DNA of 64,000 nt from positions 124,001-188,000 of the forward strand of contig NZ_JHVH01000002.1 in NCBI RefSeq assembly GCF_000620045.1. Direction: 5' to 3'. Source of the stretch: Halomonas halodenitrificans DSM 735. Lineage in GTDB: Bacteria > Pseudomonadota > Gammaproteobacteria > Pseudomonadales > Halomonadaceae. Below are positions 7,482 to 15,920 of this stretch, piece by piece. Under the pieces are notes generated by a model, which was not told the DNA's origin, made no database searches, and saw nothing but the letters and a program-made list of their open reading frames with translations. Positions within the stretch are counted from its first letter, which is position 1. The number at the start of each line of letters is the position of its first letter. The translations under genes and the position numbers were made by a program.

Positions 7482-8138
7482 TTAGCCGGCGCGTTCGAAG
7501 AGCAGGTTGTTCTCCAGGTGAATGTGCTGCATCAGGTCATCGCGGAACTCTCCCAGTCCTGTGTAGAGCGCGCGCCAGGTGGTGCAGGCCCCCTTGGGCG
7601 GGGTGATATCGTCGGTCAGTGCCGCCAGCTGCTCCAGGTGTTCACCGTGGTCGTCGTGCTCGTGGCGCATCACGGCGATGGGGCCCTGGGCCTGGGCGGC
7701 ACCGCCCCGGCGCAGCATCGGGAAGAGAACCTGTTCCTCCTTCTGCATATGACTCTCCATCGTCTGATAGAGGGTGGTGAGGAGGTCGGCGAGGCCGTTG
7801 GGGCAGGTGTCCCGCTCGCCGTGGACCTGTTCGACGCGGCGGGCCATGCGCACCAGTTCGGGCAACTGCTGGCGGTGGACCTCGTGATAGCGGGTCAGGA
7901 TATGCTCGATCAGCTCGTCGTTGCTGGCCGATTGCCAGTCGCGCGCATCACTGTCGCCGGCCGGTAGTGTCTCGAGTTCGGTCGCCAGCGCCTCGGGGGC
8001 CAGGCCGATGCGCTCGGCGGCCTCGCGAAGGGTGATGCGCCCGCCGCAGCAGAAGTCGATGTTGTGGTCGCGAAAGATTCGGGTAGCGCCGGGCAGGGTC
8101 AGGGCGATGCGGCCGACGTTCTGTTCGATCAGGTTCAT
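7482..8138 (-). CDS. ytfE: Iron-sulfur cluster repair di-iron protein (RIC/YtfE)
   Basis: 218 residues from MNLIEQNVGRIALTLPGATR; E. coli YtfE has 220. The N-terminal ScdA_N domain has the HNIDFCCGG motif, and the di-iron hemerythrin-like domain has histidines/glutamates in RYHEVHRQQLPEL, ESHMQKEEQVLFPML, RHEHDDHGEHLEQL and QHIHLENNLLFERA. The protein repairs NO- or peroxide-damaged Fe-S clusters. The start at 8138 has a GGGAG 8 bp upstream. It is divergent from norR and served by a sigma-54 promoter, so it is a direct NO-response gene. Names in related bacteria are dnrN, norA or scdA. Confidence 0.95.
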   Translation of the reverse strand: MNLIEQNVGRIALTLPGATRIFRDHNIDFCCGGRITLREAAERIGLAPEALATELETLPAGDSDARDWQSASNDELIEHILTRYHEVHRQQLPELVRMARRVEQVHGERDTCPNGLADLLTTLYQTMESHMQKEEQVLFPMLRRGGAAQAQGPIAVMRHEHDDHGEHLEQLAALTDDITPPKGACTTWRALYTGLGEFRDDLMQHIHLENNLLFERAG

Positions 8139-8195
8139 GGTAGAGGCTCCCGGGGGGCAGAGGATAAAGACGGTCCGAGTGGTACCCCTTACCAA

Positions 8196-8210
8196 GCAAG
8201 TGGCGTGCCA
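8196..8210 (-). promoter_or_regulatory. Sigma-54 promoter of ric/ytfE
   Basis: Minus strand reads TGGCACGCCACTTGC, matching the -24/-12 consensus TGGCAC-N5-TTGC at all fixed positions. The start site should fall near 8184, leaving about 45 nt of leader before the ric ATG at 8138. Sigma-54 promoters need an AAA+ activator; NorR is encoded divergently and its boxes lie about 160-220 bp upstream. Confidence 0.9.
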
Positions 8211-8371
8211 ATTCCCGGCAATCCGTGACAATGGAAGAGGACTGCCAGGAGGCGCCGTTGCCGGCATCGTGAAGAAGGGACGGCGCTCCGGGCCTGTCGC
8301 CGACCCCGAACGGCCCAGCCGTCGAATCATCGATGAGGCCATCGACGATGGACTCTGTGCGCGGCGAGAGT

Positions 8372-8428
8372 GGTGAAAAATACCCGGACGATTTAGGGTG
8401 AATAAAACCCTTCAAGGTGATTCTCACC
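8372..8428 (-). promoter_or_regulatory. Three NorR enhancer boxes
   Basis: Three copies of GGT-N7-ACC occur at 8372-8384, 8397-8409 and 8416-8428, the NorR recognition pattern. Starts are 25 and 19 bp apart. The last box ends directly before the norR ATG and covers its ribosome site, so NorR could also limit its own synthesis. Three boxes is the number known at NorR-controlled promoters such as norVW. Confidence 0.85.
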
Positions 8429-9979
8429 ATGCTTGACGACAGCCTGCTGGCAGACCTGGTGGTCGACCTGCCCAGCGCGGTGCGCCTGCAGCGCCTGGTA
8501 CGCACCCTGCGCGAAGCCTTCCGGTGCGGTGCCGTCTGCCTGCTGCGCCTGGAGGAGGGCTCCCTGGTGCCGCTGGCCCTGGATGGCCTGGTGCGAGAGG
8601 CGCTGGGGCGTCGCTTCGAGTTGGTCCAGCATCCACGCCTGGCCACCATCTTCGCCAGTCGCCGCGCCACCCTCTTCGCCCCGGATGCCAGCCTTCCGGA
8701 CCCCTATGATGGCCTGGTGGAGCAGCAGCCCGGTCAGCCCCTTGATGTCCATGACTGCATGGGCATCGGCCTGTACGTGGAGGGCGAGCCCTGGGGGGTG
8801 TTGACCCTGGATGCACTGGAGGCGGGAACCTTCGATGACGCCGCCTGTGCCGCCCTGGAGCGTTATGCGTTGCTGGTCGAATCCGCGGTAAGGGTCAGTC
8901 GCCTGGAGCGTGATCTGCGCGCCCTGCGCATGGCCAGGCAGGATAGCGGCCTGCCGCTGGCCGCCCCCGCGGCCCGCGATATCCTCGGTCATAGCGGGGA
9001 GCTGCAGCGGCTGCTGCGCGAACTCGACGTCGTGGCGGGAGCGGACCTGTCGGTACTGCTCAGTGGCGAGACCGGCGTCGGCAAGGAGCTCTTTGCCCGC
9101 CGCCTGCATCGCCGCTCGGCGCGACACGCCGCGCCGCTGGTGCAGGTGAACTGTGCGGCGTTGCCCGAGACGCTGGCCGAGAGCGAGCTGTTCGGCCATG
9201 TGAGGGGGGCCTTCTCCGGCGCCACCGCGGCGCGTGCCGGACGCTTCGAGGCCGCCGATGGCGGCACCCTGTTCCTCGACGAGGTGGGCGAGCTGGCGCT
9301 GTCGGTGCAGGCCAAGCTGCTGCGCGCGATTCAGGAGGGCGAGGTACAGCGCCTGGGCGAGGATATGCCGCGCCGCGTGGATGTACGCATCATCGCCGCC
9401 ACCAATCGTCAACTGGCCGAGGCGGTGCGTGCCGGCAGCTTTCGTGCTGATCTCTACCATCGCCTGTCGGTCTATCCGGTGGCCATTCCGCCGCTGCGTG
9501 ATCGAGGGAGCGATGTGCTGGTACTCGCCGGCCACTTCCTGGAGATCAATCGCACCCGGCTCGGGATGCGCAGCCTGCGCCTCTCTCCGGAGGCGGAGGC
9601 GCGGCTGCTGTCCTATGACTGGCCGGGTAATGTGCGTGAGCTGGAGCATGTGATCAGCCGCGCGGCGATCAAGGCCTTGAGCCACGGCGCGCGGCGCGAC
9701 GATATCATTACCCTGGTGCCCGAGTGGCTCGATCTGCCGGCGCCGGAGGCCGCTCCCGCCGAGGCCGCTCGTCAGGAGAAGGCATGGGCTGAGAGGGCAC
9801 GCGAAGAGGCGGCCGCGCCGGTGCCACTGGCGCTGCGCGAGCGCGTTGACCAGGCTCAGCGGACGGCGATCCGTGAGGCCCTCGCGGCCTGTGACGGGCG
9901 CTGGGCGGCGGCCGCCCGGCGGCTCGAGATAGATCCCAGCAATTTGCACAAGCTGGCCCGTCGGCTGGGGGTCAAGTAG
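8429..9979 (+). CDS. norR: NorR, NO-sensing sigma-54 activator
   Basis: 516 residues from the ATG at 8429 (AAGGTGA 8 bp upstream; a GTG at 8417 is the alternative). An N-terminal GAF domain (about 1-170) holds the NO-sensing non-haem iron in this family. The AAA+ domain shows Walker A GETGVGKE, the sigma-54 loop GAFSGA (GAFTGA variant), Walker B GGTLFLDEVGEL and the arginine-finger region FRADLYHRLSVYP. The C-terminal Fis-type HTH ends with SNLHKLARRLGVK. It should drive ric and hemerythrin; no norVW is present here. Confidence 0.95.
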   Translation: MLDDSLLADLVVDLPSAVRLQRLVRTLREAFRCGAVCLLRLEEGSLVPLALDGLVREALGRRFELVQHPRLATIFASRRATLFAPDASLPDPYDGLVEQQPGQPLDVHDCMGIGLYVEGEPWGVLTLDALEAGTFDDAACAALERYALLVESAVRVSRLERDLRALRMARQDSGLPLAAPAARDILGHSGELQRLLRELDVVAGADLSVLLSGETGVGKELFARRLHRRSARHAAPLVQVNCAALPETLAESELFGHVRGAFSGATAARAGRFEAADGGTLFLDEVGELALSVQAKLLRAIQEGEVQRLGEDMPRRVDVRIIAATNRQLAEAVRAGSFRADLYHRLSVYPVAIPPLRDRGSDVLVLAGHFLEINRTRLGMRSLRLSPEAEARLLSYDWPGNVRELEHVISRAAIKALSHGARRDDIITLVPEWLDLPAPEAAPAEAARQEKAWAERAREEAAAPVPLALRERVDQAQRTAIREALAACDGRWAAAARRLEIDPSNLHKLARRLGVK

Positions 9980-10222
9980 CCACCGATCGCGCCAGCCGCC
10001 ATGCATGGAGGGATGGCAGAACATGCCGGCGCTGTCCGAAAGATAGATCCCGGCACTTTGCACAGGCTGCACAAGCTGGCCCGTCGACTGGGGGTCAAGT
10101 AGCCACCGATCGCGCCAGCCGCCATGCATGGAGGGATGGCAGAACATGCCGGCGCTGTCCGAAAGATAGATCCCGGCACTTTGCACAGGCTGCACAAGCT
10201 GGCCCGTCGACTGGGGGTCAAG
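9977..10222. repeat. Two identical 123-bp tandem copies of the norR/TDT gene junction
   Basis: Positions 9977-10099 and 10100-10222 appear identical throughout. Each unit carries a degenerate copy of the 3' end of the convergent TDT gene followed by a degenerate copy of the 3' end of norR. The norR stop TAG recurs at 9977, 10100 and 10223, exactly 123 bp apart. Copies differ from the real gene ends (for example a 9-bp insertion near TTGCACAGGCTGCACA) but not from each other. This looks like slippage or unequal crossover after an older junction duplication. It is not a CRISPR, IS or coding unit. Confidence 0.9.
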
Positions 10223-11273
10223 TAGCCACGGACCGCGCCAGCTGCCATAGATGGTAGAACATGCCGACGCTGGTGGCGGTCCAGGCCAGCAGCACCAGCC
10301 AGATCATCGGTTCCGGGATGCGCATCAGAAACGGCGCCTCGAGGGCCGTCGAGAGGCGCAGGGTGCCGGTGGTGTACATGGCCAGGGGGAAGACCATGCT
10401 CCATAGCTGCGGCTCGTAGACGAGGCGATGGCGACGGATCAGGTGGCGCCACAGCATCAGCCCGACCAGCAACGGAAACCACCAGCTGGCGGTGGCCCAG
10501 AAGAACACCGTGAACCCCAGCAGGAACGGCTTGAAGTCGGCGATCACGCCGCCCTCGGCGGCGCGCAGGATCAGCGTGGAGCCGGCCAGGGTGGCGATGG
10601 CGACCGCCCCCATGTTGATCCAGTAGGGCGGCGTCAGGCTCTTGACCGTCACCTCCAGGAAGGTCAGGCGGTAGAAGATCAGGGTGATGATCGCCAGGTA
10701 GAGCATGCAGCCGATCAGGAACATGCACAGGGCGAAGAAGAGACGCAGGTCGGTCGGCCCGCTCCAGGGCAGAAGCGCGGTGAGGATCGATACCGAGTGG
10801 GTGCTGACCGCCGCCAGCAGCCAGGCGCCGTTGATGCCGCTGGCGAGATTGGGCTTCTCTTCCCGGGTGGTCACGGCGATGAAGAAGAGGTACATGATCA
10901 GGCCCCACAGCGTCAGGCCCAGCCACCAGAACACGGTGGCGATGTCATCGCGTCCCGTCACCAGGTGGACCTGGGTGCCGAGGATGCAGGTGCCGGCAAC
11001 GATGGTGAAGAAGCCCGGGCCGCGGGCGTGATCGACCACATCGCCGGCCAGGCGTCGGGGATAGCGCACCAGGCGAATCAGCGTCAGCCCCCACAGCGTC
11101 GCATAGGCAAGCAGGTTGGCACCCAGCAGCACCCAGGACAGCGCCGTCAGGCCCAGTAGCCGACAGGCGATGGAGGTGGCGCCGGTGGCCATGATCACCG
11201 CGAAATAGCCCGGGAAGAGCCCGGCCGCGGCGCGGTCGACCAGCACCGCGCCGCGCCGAATCAGCGCCGCCAT
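10218..11273 (-). CDS. TDT/SLAC1-family anion channel or exporter
   Basis: 351 residues, about ten membrane spans, with the family's opening FPGYFAVIMATGATSIACRL and later PPYWINMGAVAIATLAGS. TDT proteins (TehA, Mae1, SLAC1, Ssu1) move anions such as tellurite-linked ions, dicarboxylates, chloride/nitrate or sulfite. The ATG at 11273 overlaps the stop of the PLP enzyme gene (ATGA), so the two are probably translated together. Given a sulfur-amino-acid enzyme as partner, sulfite or a related sulfur anion is a reasonable substrate guess. The true 3' end overlaps the duplicated junction. Confidence 0.85.
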   Translation of the reverse strand: MAALIRRGAVLVDRAAAGLFPGYFAVIMATGATSIACRLLGLTALSWVLLGANLLAYATLWGLTLIRLVRYPRRLAGDVVDHARGPGFFTIVAGTCILGTQVHLVTGRDDIATVFWWLGLTLWGLIMYLFFIAVTTREEKPNLASGINGAWLLAAVSTHSVSILTALLPWSGPTDLRLFFALCMFLIGCMLYLAIITLIFYRLTFLEVTVKSLTPPYWINMGAVAIATLAGSTLILRAAEGGVIADFKPFLLGFTVFFWATASWWFPLLVGLMLWRHLIRRHRLVYEPQLWSMVFPLAMYTTGTLRLSTALEAPFLMRIPEPMIWLVLLAWTATSVGMFYHLWQLARSVAT

Positions 11274-12469
11274 CAGGCCGTCGCCTCCGCATCCAGCGCC
11301 TGGCCCAGGTCGGTGAGCAGGTCCTCGGCCTCCTCCAGGCCGACCGACAGCCGCAGCAGGCCGTCGCCGATGCCGCGCCGGGCGCGGGCCTGTGGCGACA
11401 GGTCGGCATGGGAGGTGGTGCAGGGCTGGGTCACCAGGCTCTCGGCGCCGCCCAGGCTGGGCGCCAGGGCGAACAGCGCCAGCCGGTCGGCGACGCGGGC
11501 GGCGGCCTCCCCGCCGCCCTTGAGCTCGATGCCGAGCATGCCGCCGAACCCCGACATCTGACGGCAGGCCAGGTCGTGTCCGGGGTGGGTCGCCAGGCCG
11601 GGATAGAACACCCGCTCGATGGCGGGATGGTCCGCCAGGGCCTCGGCGATCGTCAGGGCGGAGGCGCTGTGGCGCTCGACCCGCAGGGCCAGGGTGCGCA
11701 GGCTGCGTGACAGCAGCGACGCCGCCTGCGGCGACAGCGCCGTGCCCAGATTCTGCCGCCATGGCCAGATGGGCTCGAGGAGCTCGGCGTCGCCCATGAT
11801 CGCCCCGGCGGTCAGGTCGCTGTGGCCGCCCAGGTACTTGGTGGCGCTGTGCACCACCAGGTCGGCGCCCAGTGCCAGCGGCCGCTGCAGCATGGGCGTG
11901 GCGAAGGTGCCGTCTACCGCTACGAGGGCGCCGTGACGATGGGCCTGCTCGGCGACCGCGGCGATATCGATCAGCCGCAGCGTCGGGTTGGTGGGTGTCT
12001 CCAGATAGACCAGCTTGATGCCCGAGGCGAGAAGCGCCTCGAGGGCCTCGGGGTCATGGCCGTCGACCAGGCAGTGGGTCGTGATGCCGAGGGACGGCAA
12101 CTGCCGCTCGAGCAGGGCCATGGTGCCGCCGTAGGCCTCGCCGAGGCAGACGATGCCGTGGCGGCCATGGGTGAGTAAAAGTGCGCTGATGGCCGCCATG
12201 CCGGAGGAAAAGGCCCAGGCTGTTTCGGCCTGTTCCAGGGCGGCCAGGGTCTCCTCCAGGGCGAAGAGGGTGGGGTTCTGACCGTAGCGCGAGTAGAGGG
12301 GCCCGCGTCGACGCCCCTCCGCCACCTCGCGCAGCGCCGCGCTGTCCGGATAGGCGAAGGTGGTGGTGTCGTAGATCGGCATGTGCGGGCTGCCGAAGGC
12401 ATCGCGCTGCCGCTGGCCGTGAATGGCCCGGGTGGCGGGGCCGAGGCGAGGCGTCGGAGTATGGGACAT
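11273..12469 (-). CDS. Cys/Met-metabolism PLP enzyme (gamma-synthase or gamma-lyase type)
   Basis: 398 residues of the trans-sulfuration family. The PLP-binding lysine is in VVHSATKYLGGHSD, the phosphate-binding arginine region in YSRYGQNPT, and the C-terminal FSLG-like segment in LAPSLGGAESLVTQP. Members act as cystathionine gamma-synthase, gamma-lyase, O-acetylhomoserine sulfhydrylase or methionine gamma-lyase, and sequence alone here does not decide. Overlap with the downstream transporter suggests a joint role in sulfur-compound turnover. Confidence 0.85.
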   Translation of the reverse strand: MSHTPTPRLGPATRAIHGQRQRDAFGSPHMPIYDTTTFAYPDSAALREVAEGRRRGPLYSRYGQNPTLFALEETLAALEQAETAWAFSSGMAAISALLLTHGRHGIVCLGEAYGGTMALLERQLPSLGITTHCLVDGHDPEALEALLASGIKLVYLETPTNPTLRLIDIAAVAEQAHRHGALVAVDGTFATPMLQRPLALGADLVVHSATKYLGGHSDLTAGAIMGDAELLEPIWPWRQNLGTALSPQAASLLSRSLRTLALRVERHSASALTIAEALADHPAIERVFYPGLATHPGHDLACRQMSGFGGMLGIELKGGGEAAARVADRLALFALAPSLGGAESLVTQPCTTSHADLSPQARARRGIGDGLLRLSVGLEEAEDLLTDLGQALDAEATA

Positions 12470-12505
12470 GACGGGACCCTTCGAGAGGCGTGGATGGTGG
12501 GGCGG

Positions 12506-14722
12506 TCACGGCGCGTCGACGCCGCCTCGCCCGTGTCGGATGCGCAGGCTGTTGGCCAGGACACACAGGCTGCTGAGCGTCATCGCCACGGCGGCGATGA
12601 CCGGGGCGATCCAGCCGGCCATGGCCAGCGGAATCGCCAGGGTGTTGTAGCCGACCGCCCAGACCAGGTTGCCGCGCATCAGTCGGCGCGCGCGCCGGGC
12701 CAGGTGCAGGGTGTCGGGAATGCGGGCCAGGCCGTCCGGCAGCGTCACCGCGGCAGCCTGGCTCGCCGTGACGCTGGCCTCGCCCGCGGCGATGCCCAGG
12801 CGCGCGCCGGCCAGGGCCAGGCCGTCGTTGACGCCGTCGCCGACGAAGGCGACGCCCCGGTGGCGCTCCAGGGAGGCCACGAAGCGCGACTTCTGCTCGG
12901 GCGAGCGCCCCGCCAGGACGTGCTCCACCGGAATACCCAGGGCATGGGCGATCTCGCCGCAGGCTCGCGGGGTGTCACCGCTGAGCAGATAGAGGGGATA
13001 GCCCGCCGCCTGGAGGCGCGCTATCGTGGCCCGGGCGTCGGGTCGCAGCGTTTCCCGGAACAGCAGCCGCCCCAGGTAGCGGCCGTCTTGCGCCAGGTGA
13101 AGCACCATGCCGTCGTCTTCACAGGCAGGCACCGCGATGCCGTGCTCGCGCAGCCAGGCGTGGCGCCCCGCCAGCGTCAGCGTCGCTTCTCGGTACCAGG
13201 CAATGCCGCCGCCGGGGCGGATATCGCGCCGGCCCTCGGCGGCGAGCGGCGAGACGGTCGTGGCGGCCATGAGCCCCGCGGCGATCGGATGGGCGACGCC
13301 GTACAGGGCGTCGGCCGCCAGCTGCCTCAGTGCCGCCGCGGATATCGCCTCGCTCGGCTCCATCGAGGCCAGCGAAGGGGTGCCGGTGGTCAGGGTGCCG
13401 GTCTTGTCGAAGACGACGACCTCGGTCGCCGCGGCGGCCTCCAGGGCGGCGGGATCGCGAAACAGGATGCCCAGCGCCACGAGGCGGGCGTGGCCCAGCA
13501 CCACCACCAGGGGAATCGCCAGGCTCAGCGCACAGGGGCAGGCGATGATCAGCACCGCCAGACCGTCGATGACGAGCCGGTCCGGCGCCCGTCCCTGGGC
13601 GATGCCCAGCCCCACGGTCAGGGCCGCGGCCGCCAGGATCAGGGGCAGCAGCCAGCGGGCGAGGCGGTCGGCGAGTCGCTGCATGGCACTCTTGCGGCTG
13701 AGCAGGGCGCGCACCGAGCGGGCGATGGCGTCCAGGCGACGCTCGCCGACGCCGGCGGTCACGCACAGCTCGAGCTCGCCGTTGACCAGGCGACAGCCGG
13801 CCTCCAGCCGTGCGTCAAGACCGACGGGACGCGGTGCGGTCTCGCCGCTGAGCGACGAGACGTCCATCTCGCCGGTGCCGGCCACCACGCGCCCGTCCAG
13901 CGCCAGCTCCTCGCCGGCCTGCAGGCGCAGGCGCTGTCCCGGGACGACCGCCCGGGTCGCCGTGGGGCGCCAGGCGCCGTGCTGCCATATCCGCACCTCC
14001 TCGGGCGTCAGGCTCAGATAGCCGCGAATGATCGCCGAGGCGCGGCGGCGCACGCCGCTGTCGATCAGGCGGGCCAGCAACTGGAAGGTGATCAGCATCA
14101 CCGCGGCGTCGAAGTAGACGGCGGACGAGCCATGGACCAGGTGCCATATCGAGACCAGGCTCGCCGCCATCACCGCCGTGCCGATCAGGGTGTCGAGTCC
14201 GGGGACGCCGGCCCGCAGGGTGCGCCAGCCGATGCGGTAGAAGTGGGTGCCCGAGTAGAGAAGCACCGGCGCGGCCATCACCCCGGCGGCAACGGCCAGG
14301 GGCCGGGTGACGCCGGGTTCCACCAGACCCAGGGGCGCCAGATAGATCAGCAGGGACGGCATCATGCTCCACATGCCGAAGAAGACGGCGACCGCCAGGC
14401 GCCACTGCAGCGAGCGCCGCACGGGGTCGATCTCGGCGTCCGCGTCTTCCGCCGCGTCGGGGTCGCGTAGTCGATAGCCGAGCCTGGCCACGACGCGTTG
14501 CAGTCGGGCGAAGGAGGTCGAGGAGGCCTCCCAACGCAGCACGGCAGAGTCGGCGGTAAAGTTGACGGCGGCCTCGATCACGCCGGGCTGGCGTCGGAGT
14601 CGCGCCTCCACCGCGGCGGCGCAGCCGGCGCAGTGCATGCCCTCGACCGCCAGCACCCGCTCGATGTCGGCGGGGGGCGCCGCCTGGGCCCCGCCGGTGG
14701 GGCTCGATACGGCGATGGTCAC
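12506..14722 (-). CDS. ccoI: CcoI/FixI-type copper P1B-ATPase
   Basis: 738 residues from a GTG at 14722 whose bases overlap the ccoP stop (GTGA). An N-terminal heavy-metal-associated domain has GMHCAGC. The membrane CPC motif is in CPCALSLAIP, the phosphorylation site in DKTGTLTTGTP and the hinge in GDGVNDGLALAGA. P1B ATPases of the CcoI type export copper to the periplasm for the cbb3 active site. Its place directly behind ccoNOP supports this over a general copper-resistance role. A longer open frame upstream is a shadow over ccoP. Confidence 0.92.
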   Translation of the reverse strand: MTIAVSSPTGGAQAAPPADIERVLAVEGMHCAGCAAAVEARLRRQPGVIEAAVNFTADSAVLRWEASSTSFARLQRVVARLGYRLRDPDAAEDADAEIDPVRRSLQWRLAVAVFFGMWSMMPSLLIYLAPLGLVEPGVTRPLAVAAGVMAAPVLLYSGTHFYRIGWRTLRAGVPGLDTLIGTAVMAASLVSIWHLVHGSSAVYFDAAVMLITFQLLARLIDSGVRRRASAIIRGYLSLTPEEVRIWQHGAWRPTATRAVVPGQRLRLQAGEELALDGRVVAGTGEMDVSSLSGETAPRPVGLDARLEAGCRLVNGELELCVTAGVGERRLDAIARSVRALLSRKSAMQRLADRLARWLLPLILAAAALTVGLGIAQGRAPDRLVIDGLAVLIIACPCALSLAIPLVVVLGHARLVALGILFRDPAALEAAAATEVVVFDKTGTLTTGTPSLASMEPSEAISAAALRQLAADALYGVAHPIAAGLMAATTVSPLAAEGRRDIRPGGGIAWYREATLTLAGRHAWLREHGIAVPACEDDGMVLHLAQDGRYLGRLLFRETLRPDARATIARLQAAGYPLYLLSGDTPRACGEIAHALGIPVEHVLAGRSPEQKSRFVASLERHRGVAFVGDGVNDGLALAGARLGIAAGEASVTASQAAAVTLPDGLARIPDTLHLARRARRLMRGNLVWAVGYNTLAIPLAMAGWIAPVIAAVAMTLSSLCVLANSLRIRHGRGGVDAP

Positions 14723-15303
14723 TCGGGAAGGGTGAAGCTGTCGCCGAGCGCCTCCACGCTCCAGGCGTCGTGGTCGCCGTGGCGCTCGCGGTGTTCCTGC
14801 ACCCGCGCCGGTTCGATCGCCGGGGCGTCGTTGTCCCAGGCGCCGCGGACATAGCTGAGGACCGCGGCCAGCTCCTCGGCGGAGAGCTTGTCGCCGAAGG
14901 CGGGCATGTTGCCCTGGTAGTCGTCGCCACCCACCGTGATGGGGCCGCTCAGGCCATCGTTGACGATGGCGACCGGCAGGGCGGGGTCGTTCAGCAGCCA
15001 GCGGCTGCCGACCAGCGGGGGAAAGGTGCCCGCCACGCCCTGGCCGGTCGGCTGATGGCAGGCGGCGCACTGGGCGGTGAAGAGCTTCTCGCCGTTCACC
15101 CCACTGCCGGCCGGTTCCTGCACCACGGCGGTACGGCTGTCGCCGCCGGTCAGCGGGGCACCGATGTGCCAGGCGTAGTAGCCGACCCCCCACACCAGCA
15201 GTACGCCAATCCAGAGTATCACCAGGCGCGGTACCGGCCGCTGCCCCTCGCTGGGTTCGGGATTTTCGCGCCGCTGGGCGCGCTGGGTATCACGGGAACT
15301 CAT
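14719..15303 (-). CDS. ccoP: Membrane-anchored monohaem cytochrome c, CcoP-like
   Basis: 194 residues: charged N-terminus, one membrane span (VILWIGVLLVWGVGYYAWHI), then a single cytochrome c domain with CAACH and axial methionine region GNMPAFGDKLSAEEL. Standard CcoP has two haems and about 300 residues; only one CxxCH is present. It overlaps ccoO upstream and ccoI downstream by 4 bp each. The gene symbol is by position. Confidence 0.8.
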   Translation of the reverse strand: MSSRDTQRAQRRENPEPSEGQRPVPRLVILWIGVLLVWGVGYYAWHIGAPLTGGDSRTAVVQEPAGSGVNGEKLFTAQCAACHQPTGQGVAGTFPPLVGSRWLLNDPALPVAIVNDGLSGPITVGGDDYQGNMPAFGDKLSAEELAAVLSYVRGAWDNDAPAIEPARVQEHRERHGDHDAWSVEALGDSFTLPE

Positions 15304-15920
15304 CGGCCTTCTCCTTGCGCCTGGCTCGCCTCCGCCTGGGGCAGAGTCGAGGCGGGATAGGTGTGGTCCAGGGCCAGCAGATAGGAGGTCAGCTCCAGCG
15401 CCTCGCGAGTCGCGACCACGGTGCCCGACTCGGGACCGTAGGGATCGGGTATCTTGACCACATGGTCGCCCTCGGCGGGCGTATCGACCACGCGGAACAG
15501 GAAACGATAGGCGGGCATGATGCTGTCTTCGACCACCGCGCGCGGGTTGTAGAGGTGCAGCAGTTGCCAGTCCACGCTGGGTTGACGCGCCCCGATATTG
15601 AACAGGTCGGGTCCGGTACGCATGGTCCCCATCAGGTGCGGCTGGTCGAAGGTGTAGTCGCCGGGGACCGAGGGCCGCCCCCAGCCGCGTTCGCTGTCGG
15701 CGTTGGAAAAGCCGGGGTCGCGGGGCTGCTGGCTGTGGCAGTAGACGCAGCCATTGGCGATGTAGAGGTCCCGGCCGCGCTGCTGTGCGGTGGTGTAGGG
15801 CTCGAGCTGTTCGGGGACGGCCTCGGAAGACAGCTGCACATAGGGCATGGCCACCAGGGTGAGCATGGCCAGCAGCAGGATGAGTGCCGCCCCGACCATG
15901 ATCGCTAAGGCACGCTTCAT
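15300..15920 (-). CDS. ccoO: cbb3-type oxidase monohaem subunit CcoO
   Basis: 206 residues with an N-terminal membrane anchor (LAIMVGAALILLLAMLTLVA), haem site CVYCHSQ, and the CcoO hallmarks GWGRPSVPGDYTFDQPHLMG and GTMRTGPDLFNIGAR. It passes electrons from the CcoP-like cytochrome to CcoN. ATGA overlap with ccoN upstream and a similar overlap with ccoP downstream mark a tight operon. The methionine ligand is probably in DSIMPAYRFL. Confidence 0.93.
   Translation of the reverse strand: MKRALAIMVGAALILLLAMLTLVAMPYVQLSSEAVPEQLEPYTTAQQRGRDLYIANGCVYCHSQQPRDPGFSNADSERGWGRPSVPGDYTFDQPHLMGTMRTGPDLFNIGARQPSVDWQLLHLYNPRAVVEDSIMPAYRFLFRVVDTPAEGDHVVKIPDPYGPESGTVVATREALELTSYLLALDHTYPASTLPQAEASQAQGEGR

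Noticed and set aside
8393..10195. 600-codon minus-strand open frame across norR and the tandem repeat
   Set aside because: It is antisense to a clear norR with full AAA+ motifs; its composition is that of a high-GC shadow frame, and its repeated segments are only the duplicated junction.
9977..10222. CRISPR-like repeated array
   Set aside because: Repeats are contiguous 123-bp units without spacers and are derived from the two flanking gene ends.
12383..14470. 695-codon plus-strand open frame
   Set aside because: It lies antisense to ccoI, has no recognisable domain and is very rich in Gly/Arg/Gln as expected of a shadow frame.
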